Source: Desulfobacterales bacterium (GTDB taxonomy: Bacteria; Desulfobacterota; DSM-4660; Desulfatiglandales; Desulfatiglandaceae). From it: a stretch of DNA of 17,825 nt. The stretch is taken from contig JAIOSR010000544.1 in NCBI GenBank assembly GCA_021107495.1, positions 1-17,825 of the forward strand. Direction: 5' to 3'. Below are positions 1 to 6,721 of this stretch, piece by piece. The notes beneath the pieces were generated by a model that had not been told where the DNA came from, ran no database searches, and was given only the letters and a program-made list of their open reading frames with translations. Position 1 is the stretch's first letter. Each line of letters begins with the position of its first letter. A program made the translations under genes and the position numbers.

Positions 1-1
1 T

Positions 2-820
2 GCCGCCATAGACGACAGCGAAGAAAAGGAATGGCTGGAAGGGGTGGCATACAGCCCGGTGTCAATGGTGGAAAAAAAGGACCTTGGAAGTTTTGACACG
101 TCGGACATCCTGGTTGCACAGCTTGCCCTTAAAAACATGATGGAGCCGTTTAAGATCGACCTTACCCGGCGCACCAAGAGTTCCCGAAGGTCAGGGGATA
201 TGGACTTTCGCCGTGTTATGAGAAACAGCCTCAAGAATGACGGCATTCCCATGGAGTTGTTTTACAAAGCAAAGAAAAGACGGCTGAAACGCTTGGTAGT
301 CCTGGCGGATGTCAGCGGTTCAATGGACCGGTATGCCCGTTTTGTGATGCCGTTTATTTTAGGGCTCAGGGGAGTGGGGTCAAGGGCCGAGGTATTTGCG
401 TTTTCCACATCATTGGCCTCCATTACCTTTGCGATCAGGCACCTGTCTCTTGAAAAGGCACTCGAGCGCATTGCCAGGGAGGTCCCTGACTGGTCCGGAG
501 GCACAAGGATAGGGTATTCGCTTCACCAGTTTAACCGGGACCAGGGCCTGAGACTCTTAAGCCGTAGGACTGTTGTGGTTATCCTGAGTGACGGCTGGGA
601 CCTGGGCGGGAAGGAGCTTCTGAAAAGGGAAATGGCGGTCTTGAACCGCAAGGCCCACTGCGTGATGTGGCTTAATCCCTTAGCTGGTGATCCGGATTAT
701 GAACCCATGTGCAGGGGTATGAAGCTTGCGCTTCCTTATGTGGATTATTTTATGCCTGCCGACAGCCTGCAAAGCCTCAAAAGGGTAGGAAGGCTGCTTG
801 CAAAGCTGATGGTTCATTGA
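2..820 (+). CDS. CoxE-like VWA-domain protein (5' end outside window)
   Basis: The reading frame is open from base 2, so the gene starts upstream of the window; the GTG at 44 is only an internal candidate start. Numbered from that GTG, the protein has a complete metal-ion-dependent adhesion site of the von Willebrand factor A fold: D89-V-S-G-S93 (DxSxS), a threonine in the following SGGTRIG segment, and an aspartate in the ILSDGWD segment. The basic stretch before the domain and the overall pattern match the CoxE/YehP-like VWA family. By family knowledge these proteins work with a MoxR-type AAA+ ATPase in assembling or activating metalloenzymes. That partner would be expected just upstream, outside the window. 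No signal peptide or membrane segment is visible, so it is probably cytoplasmic. The target enzyme cannot be told from here. The family call is fairly sure, the role is not. Confidence 0.85.
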   Translation, partial: AAIDDSEEKEWLEGVAYSPVSMVEKKDLGSFDTSDILVAQLALKNMMEPFKIDLTRRTKSSRRSGDMDFRRVMRNSLKNDGIPMELFYKAKKRRLKRLVVLADVSGSMDRYARFVMPFILGLRGVGSRAEVFAFSTSLASITFAIRHLSLEKALERIAREVPDWSGGTRIGYSLHQFNRDQGLRLLSRRTVVVILSDGWDLGGKELLKREMAVLNRKAHCVMWLNPLAGDPDYEPMCRGMKLALPYVDYFMPADSLQSLKRVGRLLAKLMVH

Positions 821-920
821 TCAGTTCCCGGTTAGCTGTGTAGTTAATTAGGGCAACGTAAATGGGTTATCTGCAATTGAGCAGGAGTTATTCCTGAGGG
901 TTCAAGGGGTCGAGTGAAAA

Positions 921-955
921 GACAGAGGGCAGAGGTCGAAAGTCAGAATTCAGAA
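921..955. repeat. Degenerate heptamer tandem repeat (5 units)
   Basis: Five consecutive 7-nt units can be read: gacagag, ggcagag, gtcgaaa, gtcagaa and ttcagaa. They share a purine-rich CAGA/CGAA core. The tract lies in the 254-bp gap between the convergent VWA gene and lolA. I see no ORF or RNA gene in the rest of that gap apart from the octamer tract at 980-1011 and a weak hairpin. Confidence 0.6.
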
Positions 956-979
956 AAAGCGGATTCGCACATCCTCCAC

Positions 980-1011
980 TTGAACCCTGGAATCCTCGAA
1001 TCCTCGAACCC
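980..1011. repeat. Degenerate octamer tandem repeat (4 units)
   Basis: Four consecutive 8-nt units are visible: ttgaaccc, tggaatcc, tcgaatcc and tcgaaccc. The last two differ at two positions. It lies 25 bp after the heptamer tract at 921-955 in the same gap, so two tracts of different period sit side by side. Confidence 0.65.
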
Positions 1012-1015
1012 TTTT

Positions 1016-1039
1016 AAAAAACCCTTGACCCCTTGGGTT
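1016..1039 (-). terminator. Weak possible intrinsic terminator after lolA
   Basis: Read on the - strand, AACCC (1039-1035) can pair with GGGTT (1024-1020) around a 10-nt loop. The right arm runs into six T residues (1021-1016). The site lies about 36 bp past the lolA stop codon. The stem has only 5 bp, so this is a weak candidate. Confidence 0.3.
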
Positions 1040-1074
1040 CTCGGACCCTCTTATCCAAAATTGGAGAAGAACTA

Positions 1075-1746
1075 TTAGCTCCCTTCCTTGACCAGCTTGA
1101 CACCTTCCGGGGCAGTGAAATGAAAAAACTCCTTATCGAACTTTTCTCTTTCAGCAAGACCTTCAAGCCTGAACCGGGTAATACTCCCTAACTGGTTGTG
1201 AATATCCACCTGGCCGATATCATAGCCGTCTGTCACGGTAAGCACAATGCGGTCGATTTCCTGCCAGGCAGGGTCCGGTCTGAGTTCTATCTTGTGTCCT
1301 CCCCCCTCCTCCTGCATGAGCATTGCCACCTGGAAATTCTCTTCCACCCGGACAAGACCCCGGAATATGTCGCTCAAGAGTCTCAACTCCTTTCCGAATT
1401 CACAAAAGGGATATTGATGGGCCTGTTTTTTGTGAGGGATGTACCACCAGAGCGTCTCTCCATCCGCGATAATGGTCTCTGCCTGGGGTGTTTTCTGTTC
1501 TAACCTGAGAAAATAGGGGGGTCTGAAATAAATCCTGCCTGTGGCAAGATCCCCCTTTACCTGTTTGCCTAACATGGACATGGACCGGGTGATTACCTCC
1601 CGGGTATAGTCAACCGTAAGACCCGGGAGATGATTGTGTTTATTGCGAATACCTTCGAGTATGCCGGATAGATTATCGCTTCCCAGTACCGGGCCCACGC
1701 AAAAAAGAGACAACATAAGAATGGAGACTACAAAGGCCCTTCTCAT
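1075..1746 (-). CDS. lolA: Outer-membrane lipoprotein carrier protein LolA
   Basis: A 223-aa periplasmic chaperone that in the Lol pathway carries lipoproteins from the inner-membrane LolCDE complex to the outer membrane. Residues 1-22 form a signal peptide: a positive MRR start, a hydrophobic core and a VLG-S cleavage site. The cysteine at 16 is preceded by F, so this is not a lipobox. After cleavage the sequence matches the LolA fold, with the typical run of short strands around GRIYFRPPYFLRLEQ and the IIADGETLWWYIP segment seen in LolA/LolB-like proteins. Length is normal. A good Shine-Dalgarno (AGGAG, 10 nt before the ATG) supports the start. It lies 113 bp downstream of ftsK on the same strand, so the two are probably co-transcribed. 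It implies a cell with an outer membrane. Confidence 0.88.
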   Translation of the reverse strand: MRRAFVVSILMLSLFCVGPVLGSDNLSGILEGIRNKHNHLPGLTVDYTREVITRSMSMLGKQVKGDLATGRIYFRPPYFLRLEQKTPQAETIIADGETLWWYIPHKKQAHQYPFCEFGKELRLLSDIFRGLVRVEENFQVAMLMQEEGGGHKIELRPDPAWQEIDRIVLTVTDGYDIGQVDIHNQLGSITRFRLEGLAEREKFDKEFFHFTAPEGVKLVKEGS

Positions 1747-1792
1747 TATTGTATTATTACTCCTATAAAAAACCTTGTTTTTAATGCCCTTT

Positions 1793-1820
1793 GCTGAAAG
1801 CCGAAAGCTGATGGCTGATA
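1793..1820. repeat. Heptamer tandem repeat, GCTGANN type (4 units)
   Basis: Four adjacent 7-nt units: gctgaaa, gccgaaa, gctgatg and gctgata. The tract directly adjoins the stem-loop at 1821-1856, so in the ftsK-to-lolA direction the order is stop codon, hairpin, repeat tract, lolA ribosome binding site. Confidence 0.65.
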
Positions 1821-1856
1821 GCGCTCATCCAAAAACGTTGGTTTCCGGATGAGCAC
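1821..1856 (-). other. Stem-loop between ftsK and lolA
   Basis: The arms GCGCTCATCC (1821-1830) and GGATGAGCAC (1847-1856) pair over 10 positions, with one G-T wobble, around a 16-nt loop. The hairpin starts 3 nt after the ftsK stop codon. No T-run follows on the - strand, so it is not a standard intrinsic terminator. It may instead protect the ftsK mRNA 3' end or mark a processing site. Confidence 0.5.
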
Positions 1857-1859
1857 TCA

Positions 1860-4082
1860 TTACTCTGTCCCCTTTCTCGCAAAGACCTGACGGGGCCGGA
1901 CCCCGTCCGAAGGCCCCACGATTCCTTCAATTTCCATGGCCTCGATCATCCGGGCCGCCCGATTATAGCCGACCCTGAGTTTGCGCTGCAGCATGGAAAT
2001 GGATGCCTGTCCTGTTTTAGCGACAATTTCTATGGCCTCATCGTATTTTTCGTCTAATTCTATTTCACTGTTCTCAGACTGCTCCACCCGGTTCATTTCA
2101 GTAAGAATGCTTGTGTCATATTCCGGCTTTTTCTGGTTCCTCAGGAAATCGGTTACGTCCTGTATCTCTTTTTCAGAGACATATGCCCCGTGAATTCGCG
2201 TGATACGGCCGACCCCGGGCGGCATAAACAGCATATCCCCCTCTCCTAAAAGATGCTCGGCCCCCATTGAGTCCAGAATGGTCCTGGAATCCACCTTTGA
2301 GGAGACCTGGAAAGAGATCCTGGCAGGGAAATTGGCCTTTATAACCCCGGTAAGGACATCCACTGAAGGTCGTTGCGTTGCAATAATCAGGTGAATACCC
2401 GCTGCACGTGCCATTTGAGCCAGCCGGGTAATGGACTCTTCCACATCCCTGGAGGAGGCCATCATGAGATCGGCCAACTCATCTATGACAAGGATGATGT
2501 AGGGGAGGGTTTTCCCAATCTTTTCCGGGTCCTCCACGGGGCCGTCCTTTTGCTCCTTTAGTATCTTACGGTTATACGTATCAATATTTCTGACCCCCCG
2601 GTCCGAAAGGAGCATATAGCGTCTTTCCCTCCCCCCCACGGCCCATCTGAGGGCCTTGGTTGCCTCCTTCGGGTTGGTGACCACCGGGTGAAGCAGATGG
2701 GGAATGTCATGGTACGTGGAAAGCTCGATTCTTTTCGGGTCGATCATCAGAAACCGGACCATGTCCGGTGAGACCTTATAAAGGAGGCTCTGGATCATAG
2801 TGTTTATGGATACGCTCTTGCCTGCCCCCGTGGCCCCGGCCACCAGGAGGTGCGGCATCCTGGCCAGGTCCGTAATGAATGGAATCCCGGTGATGTCCTT
2901 GCCCAGGGCGATCGGCAACTTATGTTTGGATTCCGTATAAGAAGGGCTCTCAAGGACCTCCTTCAGTAATACCGGTTCTCTCTGGTTATTGGGGATTTCA
3001 ATGCCTATGGCCGCCTTTCCCGGTATGGGCGCTACGATCCGGATGCTTTGAGCCCGAAGGGTCAGGGCGAGGTCGTCGGATAGCCCTGCCACCTTGCTGA
3101 TTTTTATGCCCGGGGCCGGCTTGTATTCGTACATGGTAATCACCGGGCCCGGCAGGATCTCCATAACCTCTCCTTCAACCCCGAAGTCGGCCAGTTTTTT
3201 CTCTAAACGCCGCGCGTTCATCTCCAGGCTTTCCTTCTGTATGTGCGTGTCCCTTTTTTCCGGAGGGTCACTCAGAAGATCCAGGGGCGGCAGTTGCAAT
3301 TCACCTGCCACGTTCATAAAGGTAAACCGTTCTTGTGCGGGCTTTTTCTCAGGTTCCGGCTTGGGCTTGACAATGGTGACCTTTGGCCTTGATTTCATCT
3401 TTTCCTTGGCCGGCAGGGTCTTCCGTGCCCTTTTCTTCCGTTCCTTTCTCTTATTTATGATTCCCGTGATGCTTCTTATCAGACCCATAACCCACAGACC
3501 TAACCTTGAAAGGACCCAGCCCAGGGAGAGGTGGGTTACGACCATGAGGGCGATGACGAAGATCGTGGCAAGGAGGATATAGGCCCCGAAATAGTTTAGG
3601 AATTTTTCGGTGTGTTCGGCCAGGGATAACCCCACCAGTCCACCCGATTCAATGCCCTGGCCCCTGAAATTCACTTTGCCGCCGATTTGCAGATTCAGGA
3701 TCGCGGAGGAGGAAACAATAAGCGCAAGGGCCGCGATGAAATTCGTAATGGGGGATGACATGGGACGTCCCCTGAAGGAAAGGAAGGCCAGGGCAAGCAG
3801 GATGATGATCAACCAGAAAGAGGAAAACCCGATCAGGAAAAAAATTGTGCCCGCTAAATGAGAGCCCACCGTTCCGAAAAGGTTATGCGCCTTGTCCAGG
3901 GACCCTGTCACATTCCAGAAGAGCTGATCCGCGGGATGATAGGACAAGAGACTCCCGCCAAAAATGATGGCCGCGACTAAGAGAATAAGCCCCCGGATTT
4001 CTTTCCTGATGGGATGTTCGGGCCTGCCTTTTTTGTCTCTGGTTTTAGATTTGGAGGCCAATTTTTTATCAGTACTCCTCAC
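1860..4082 (-). CDS. ftsK: DNA translocase FtsK
   Basis: A 740-aa hexameric, ATP-driven DNA pump of the division septum that clears and resolves chromosome ends during cell division. The N-terminal part has about four membrane segments (residues roughly 31-48, 76-103, 112-131 and 162-190), followed by a basic, proline-rich linker to about residue 255. The motor domain carries Walker A G416-ATGAGKS-423 and Walker B ending in VIDE (532-535). The C-terminal winged-helix gamma domain, which reads orienting DNA sequences, spans about 675-735 and contains the VGYNRAARMIEAME pattern. The start codon is GTG; an in-frame TAA lies two codons upstream, so no earlier start is possible. Ribosome-binding complementarity is weak (aaaga). 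The linker is short, as in SpoIIIE/FtsK proteins of many anaerobes. lolA follows. Confidence 0.95.
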   Translation of the reverse strand: MRSTDKKLASKSKTRDKKGRPEHPIRKEIRGLILLVAAIIFGGSLLSYHPADQLFWNVTGSLDKAHNLFGTVGSHLAGTIFFLIGFSSFWLIIILLALAFLSFRGRPMSSPITNFIAALALIVSSSAILNLQIGGKVNFRGQGIESGGLVGLSLAEHTEKFLNYFGAYILLATIFVIALMVVTHLSLGWVLSRLGLWVMGLIRSITGIINKRKERKKRARKTLPAKEKMKSRPKVTIVKPKPEPEKKPAQERFTFMNVAGELQLPPLDLLSDPPEKRDTHIQKESLEMNARRLEKKLADFGVEGEVMEILPGPVITMYEYKPAPGIKISKVAGLSDDLALTLRAQSIRIVAPIPGKAAIGIEIPNNQREPVLLKEVLESPSYTESKHKLPIALGKDITGIPFITDLARMPHLLVAGATGAGKSVSINTMIQSLLYKVSPDMVRFLMIDPKRIELSTYHDIPHLLHPVVTNPKEATKALRWAVGGRERRYMLLSDRGVRNIDTYNRKILKEQKDGPVEDPEKIGKTLPYIILVIDELADLMMASSRDVEESITRLAQMARAAGIHLIIATQRPSVDVLTGVIKANFPARISFQVSSKVDSRTILDSMGAEHLLGEGDMLFMPPGVGRITRIHGAYVSEKEIQDVTDFLRNQKKPEYDTSILTEMNRVEQSENSEIELDEKYDEAIEIVAKTGQASISMLQRKLRVGYNRAARMIEAMEIEGIVGPSDGVRPRQVFARKGTE

Positions 4083-4197
4083 TCTTTATTTTTCCATTGA
4101 AAAGCTGTTTCTTTGGGGCCGTCGAAGATTCCCGCTGATGTTCAGCGGGGGGGGCGGAGCTATATGGCTTTGCCTTGGAGTTTTGTGTCTAAAAATA

Positions 4198-4218
4198 CAA
4201 ATTCCAATATCCAACACG
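4198..4218. repeat. Heptamer tandem repeat, CAANNNC type (3 units)
   Basis: Three contiguous 7-nt units: caaattc, caatatc and caacacg. It sits in the 412-bp divergent gap between ftsK and the crotonase gene. It is followed at 4218-4242 by an imperfect GC-rich inverted repeat (gcgcaagcgc facing gcgctgcgc). Confidence 0.5.
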
Positions 4219-4264
4219 CGGCGCAAGCGCCTGCGCTGCGCGTGAACAAAACCGGATTAAAAAA

Positions 4265-4306
4265 CGAACGTCCAACATCGAACATCGAACGTCCAATGTC
4301 GAATTA
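4265..4306. repeat. Heptamer tandem repeat, CGAACNT/CCAANNT type (6 units)
   Basis: Six exact 7-nt steps can be read: cgaacgt, ccaacat, cgaacat, cgaacgt, ccaatgt and cgaatta. Units 1 and 4 are identical and the rest are one to three changes away. This is the longest and cleanest tract of the divergent ftsK/crotonase gap. The gap otherwise holds small hairpins (for example acgcc-ttc-ggcgt at 4311-4323) and no ORF that looks coding. Confidence 0.75.
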
Positions 4307-4362
4307 GAGTACGCCTTCGGCGTTTCAGTTTTATTAAAAAACGGAGCGGGGCGACTCCATAA

Positions 4363-4389
4363 CTTTAGTCACTTTAGTCACTTTTAACT
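4363..4389. repeat. 9-nt tandem repeat CTTTAGTCA (2 exact, 1 partial)
   Basis: CTTTAGTCA occurs twice exactly in tandem (4363-4371, 4372-4380), followed by a diverged third unit, cttttaact (4381-4389). It lies about 105 bp before the crotonase start codon, so it could overlap its promoter, but no clear -35/-10 pair is visible. Confidence 0.55.
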
Positions 4390-4411
4390 TGTACGACTTT
4401 AAGTGAAGCAG

Positions 4412-4451
4412 CCCCTCTGGGGATAACTAAGGCCGGGCCCTCTGGACCCGG
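4412..4451 (+). other. Two CCC-TCT-GGG hairpins in the leader of the crotonase gene
   Basis: Two small hairpins share the same TCT loop and CCC/GG-type arms. The first is CCCC-TCT-GGGG (4412-4422). The second is CCGGGCCC-TCT-GGACCCGG (4433-4451), an 8-bp stem with one mismatch. They end about 30 nt before the Shine-Dalgarno of the downstream gene. A 5' UTR role is possible but not shown. Confidence 0.4.
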
Positions 4452-4480
4452 ATATATACTCAACATAAAAACGTATAGCT

Positions 4481-4487
4481 AAAGGAG
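4481..4487 (+). promoter_or_regulatory. Ribosome binding site of the crotonase-family gene
   Basis: AAAGGAG lies 7 nt before the ATG at 4495 and is a strong match to the Shine-Dalgarno consensus. It fixes this start. Confidence 0.75.
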
Positions 4488-4494
4488 AGAGGTT

Positions 4495-5283
4495 ATGACC
4501 TACAAGTACATTCTGTATGAAGAAAAAAACGAGATCGGGATACTGACTCTTAACCAGCCGGAAAAGCGTAATGCATTGGGTCACGATTTCGAAGAAGAAA
4601 TCATTGCATGCCTCCAGGATTCCGGAAAGCGGTGTGACGTTAAAATTATTATTATCAGGGCCGCCGGAGACGTGTTCTGCGCGGGTCACGATCGATTGGA
4701 GATCCTAAACCAGCCTTTGGAAGCCATAAGGCGGCTTTTTCAGACCTCTTTTAATTTAATGACGACCATTCGCACCGTTCCTCAGTGTGTTATCGCCCAG
4801 GTACAGGGTATAGCCATGGCCGGAGGCTGCCACTTGGCCGCAGGCTGTGATCTTATCACTGCCGGTCAGGAAAAGGCCAGATTCGGCATGACCGGGCTCA
4901 TCTATTCGTATAATTGTTCAACTCCGACGGTTGCCGTGAGCCGAGCCGTGCCCCAGAAGAAATGTATGGAAATGCTCATGACCGCGCACCTGTACAGCGC
5001 CAAAGAGGCCGAGGCCTTCCATCTTGTTAACCGTGTGTACCCCGATGACAAATTAGATGAGATGACCTTTGATTGGGCTAAGGAGATTGCAAAAAGCAGT
5101 AAATCTGCCATCTATATGTCCAAACAGGTCTTTTACGCTCAGGCAGAGATGTCGGAGTTGCAGGCATACCACTATGCCAAGGAAATGATGGCCATGGCCG
5201 GCGTCAGTGCCAACTCAACCGAGGGATTCACGGCCTTTCTTGAGAAGCGTCAACCGGTCTGGGACGAGTCCACGCCCTTTTAG
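4495..5283 (+). CDS. Enoyl-CoA hydratase/isomerase-family protein, ECHDC3-like, catalytic Glu residues absent
   Basis: A 262-aa crotonase-fold protein. The fold is supported by the N-terminal ILTLNQPEKRNAL segment, the first oxyanion-hole loop (FCAGHD, residues 61-66) and the second (MAGGCHLAAGCD, 108-119). In hydratases the two acid/base glutamates lie in GGCELA-type and FGxPE-type motifs. Here the aligned positions are H113 and G134 (FGMTG), so both are missing. The CSTP segment (141-144) and the overall pattern resemble mitochondrial ECHDC3-type proteins, which also lack them. The protein should still bind an acyl-CoA thioester, but classical hydration is doubtful; isomerase, hydrolase, decarboxylase or non-catalytic roles remain open. 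It stands alone on the + strand, convergent with the corrinoid gene array, so context gives little help. Family call is firm, reaction unknown. Confidence 0.85.
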   Translation: MTYKYILYEEKNEIGILTLNQPEKRNALGHDFEEEIIACLQDSGKRCDVKIIIIRAAGDVFCAGHDRLEILNQPLEAIRRLFQTSFNLMTTIRTVPQCVIAQVQGIAMAGGCHLAAGCDLITAGQEKARFGMTGLIYSYNCSTPTVAVSRAVPQKKCMEMLMTAHLYSAKEAEAFHLVNRVYPDDKLDEMTFDWAKEIAKSSKSAIYMSKQVFYAQAEMSELQAYHYAKEMMAMAGVSANSTEGFTAFLEKRQPVWDESTPF

Positions 5284-5386
5284 CAGGCACAAACTCCGGG
5301 GGGCAAATTCAATCGGTTATGCCCGGACGGTCCATCACGGAGTGTTGAAGGAGGCGGGCATCACCGAGAAACAGATGTCGGGGTAA
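5282..5386 (+). pseudogene. Possible 3' remnant of a CaiB/BaiF-type CoA-transferase gene
   Basis: In frame with the TAA at 5384-5386, the 34 preceding codons are open, and the last part reads GYARTVHHGVLKEAG followed by ITEKQMSG. This resembles the C-terminal tails of CaiB/BaiF family CoA-transferases, which end in a helix of the form 'xxVLKEAGxxxxxI'. No start codon and no upstream part of such a gene exist here; the crotonase gene occupies the upstream sequence in another frame. It is best read as a decayed tail, or as chance. Confidence 0.25.
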
Positions 5387-5394
5387 CCTGTGGA

Positions 5395-6372
5395 CTAAAA
5401 CTCAATTCCCTTTCTTGCTTTGATTCCTTTCTTGAAAGGGTGCTTGATTTCTTTCATTTCAATCACGGTAGTGGCGGCCGCCATGACCTTTGAATGGGCG
5501 TTGCGTCCGCTGAGAAGAAGATGAAGGTCCCTTGGTTTCAGAAGAAGCATATCCCTGACCCTTTCAGGATTTATCAACCCGTAATGTGTGGCGTTAGCAA
5601 TTTCATCCAGGACTATTAGCCCGTATTTCAGGGAAAAGACCTCTTTGAGGCATTCTTCCCATGCCCGCCCGGCCGCATCCATATGCTTTTTCTTTGGACC
5701 GCTTGAATCCAGATCCAGGAACCCTTCACCCATGGACATGATTTTCAGGTTCGGAAGTTTTCTTAGGGCCTTTACTTCTCCGTAAGGTTTGGGTGATTTA
5801 ATGAACTGGACCATGCTGGACCGGGTTCCCAGGCATGATTCAAGAACGGCCCTGCCGAAACAGTACGTGGTCTTGCCCTTGCCGTTTCCTGTAATTACCT
5901 CAATGGTCCCCTTATTTTCAATACTCGTTTCTTGGGGACCGGATACGACCATTTCCGTCAGCAAATCGGCCTTTTCAATTATATCCTGCGGTGCGCCTGA
6001 ACCGGAAAGGACCAACTCTACATTTTCAGGTTTATCTTCCATCAGTGCGAGGACATGATCGAGGCCGATTACTCCCTGGTTTATGAGCGGAATGATATGG
6101 CTTAGAACCACAATATCATAGTCTCCCGCTAATGCCGCCTGCCTGGCCTTTTGAAAAGCATCAGGGGCCTTATCGATGCCTGAATGTTCAATGATCATTG
6201 TGTCGAGGTAGGAGGCGGCACTGATAGCCCCATCCAACAGCTCATGGGGCTCAAAACATGTGATCAAGGTGCGAAATTTATGGCCCGAGGCCCTGACAGC
6301 CAATCCAAAGGGCGCAAAATTGATTTGTTCGGAACTGCCCGTATAGACCTGTATCAAACCCTTTTTCAGCAT
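5395..6372 (-). CDS. Tandem CobA/BtuR-type cob(I)alamin adenosyltransferase-like protein, N-terminal half degenerate
   Basis: The 325-aa protein has two related halves. The C-terminal half (about 155-325) is a recognisable CobA/CobO/BtuR P-loop domain: Walker A G162-NGKGKTT-169, the MVQFIKSP segment, an acidic VLDE (254-257) and the LLLSGRNA segment before the conserved C-terminal EMKEIKHPF. The N-terminal half repeats the same order of elements (IQVYTG at 7-12, VVLSH at 88-92, LVLSGSGAP at 120-128), but its P-loop positions read SSEQIN instead of NGKGKT, and VLDE is VLSH. Only the second half can be expected to bind ATP. Single-domain CobA proteins are usually about 180-200 aa. The start overlaps the previous stop codon (TAATG), so translation is coupled to the small Cys-rich gene. 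It closes an operon-like run with a RACo-type activator, implying corrinoid salvage or maintenance. The exact activity is inferred. Confidence 0.75.
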   Translation of the reverse strand: MLKKGLIQVYTGSSEQINFAPFGLAVRASGHKFRTLITCFEPHELLDGAISAASYLDTMIIEHSGIDKAPDAFQKARQAALAGDYDIVVLSHIIPLINQGVIGLDHVLALMEDKPENVELVLSGSGAPQDIIEKADLLTEMVVSGPQETSIENKGTIEVITGNGKGKTTYCFGRAVLESCLGTRSSMVQFIKSPKPYGEVKALRKLPNLKIMSMGEGFLDLDSSGPKKKHMDAAGRAWEECLKEVFSLKYGLIVLDEIANATHYGLINPERVRDMLLLKPRDLHLLLSGRNAHSKVMAAATTVIEMKEIKHPFKKGIKARKGIEF

Positions 6373-6719
6373 TATGAGTTCTCAAAGGTGATCGTGACTC
6401 TCTTTGGAAGGGCAAGCCCCAAGGCAACTTCCGCTGCCTTAACAATAGAGCATGGAATAGGACAGGCAAGATGGCATTGCGATTTTTCTGCGGACAGGAA
6501 GATGGGGTTCCGGCTCAAGGGCAAAAAGAGATCTTTCATGCCCAGTTTCCCTAAATCCTTTGCAAGATTTTGAATCTGGTCGCAGTCTGATTGGATTTTA
6601 AACCTTACCGTATACTTTTCATCTTTAAATGCTTGAATCAGGCAAGTGAAAGCGCAAATGCCGGGATCCACTTCCAAACGGACCGCCTCCTCTTTTTTCC
6701 CTCCCTTTTCTTTTTCCAT
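6372..6719 (-). CDS. Small conserved Cys-rich protein (DUF6951-like)
   Basis: A 115-aa protein without signal peptide or membrane segment. Six cysteines are arranged as C22-x3-C26, C46, and C82-x3-C86-x3-C90. The C-terminal ACPIPCSIVKAAEVALGLAL segment, followed by a basic PKRVTI end, matches my recollection of a small conserved family of anaerobic bacteria and archaea (DUF6951); I cannot check this. The cysteine spacing suggests a metal or Fe-S site, but no characterised function is known to me. It begins 2 bp after the RACo stop codon and overlaps the CobA-like start by one base (TAATG), so all three are probably made together. A role in corrinoid protein maintenance is inferred only from that linkage. 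Confidence 0.7.
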   Translation of the reverse strand: MEKEKGGKKEEAVRLEVDPGICAFTCLIQAFKDEKYTVRFKIQSDCDQIQNLAKDLGKLGMKDLFLPLSRNPIFLSAEKSQCHLACPIPCSIVKAAEVALGLALPKRVTITFENS

Positions 6720-6721
6720 GC

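Noticed and set aside
3094..3582. A 162-aa + strand ORF opposite ftsK, and similar antisense ORFs opposite the NuoF-like, RACo-like and acs genes
   Set aside because: They are shadows of strongly supported genes on the other strand, with Ser/Pro/Arg-rich compositions and no recognisable domains.
4300..4345. Intrinsic terminator at the acgcc-ttc-ggcgt hairpin
   Set aside because: No gene ends nearby on the + strand, and on the - strand it lies upstream of ftsK; the stem is 5 bp and resembles a common intergenic hairpin.
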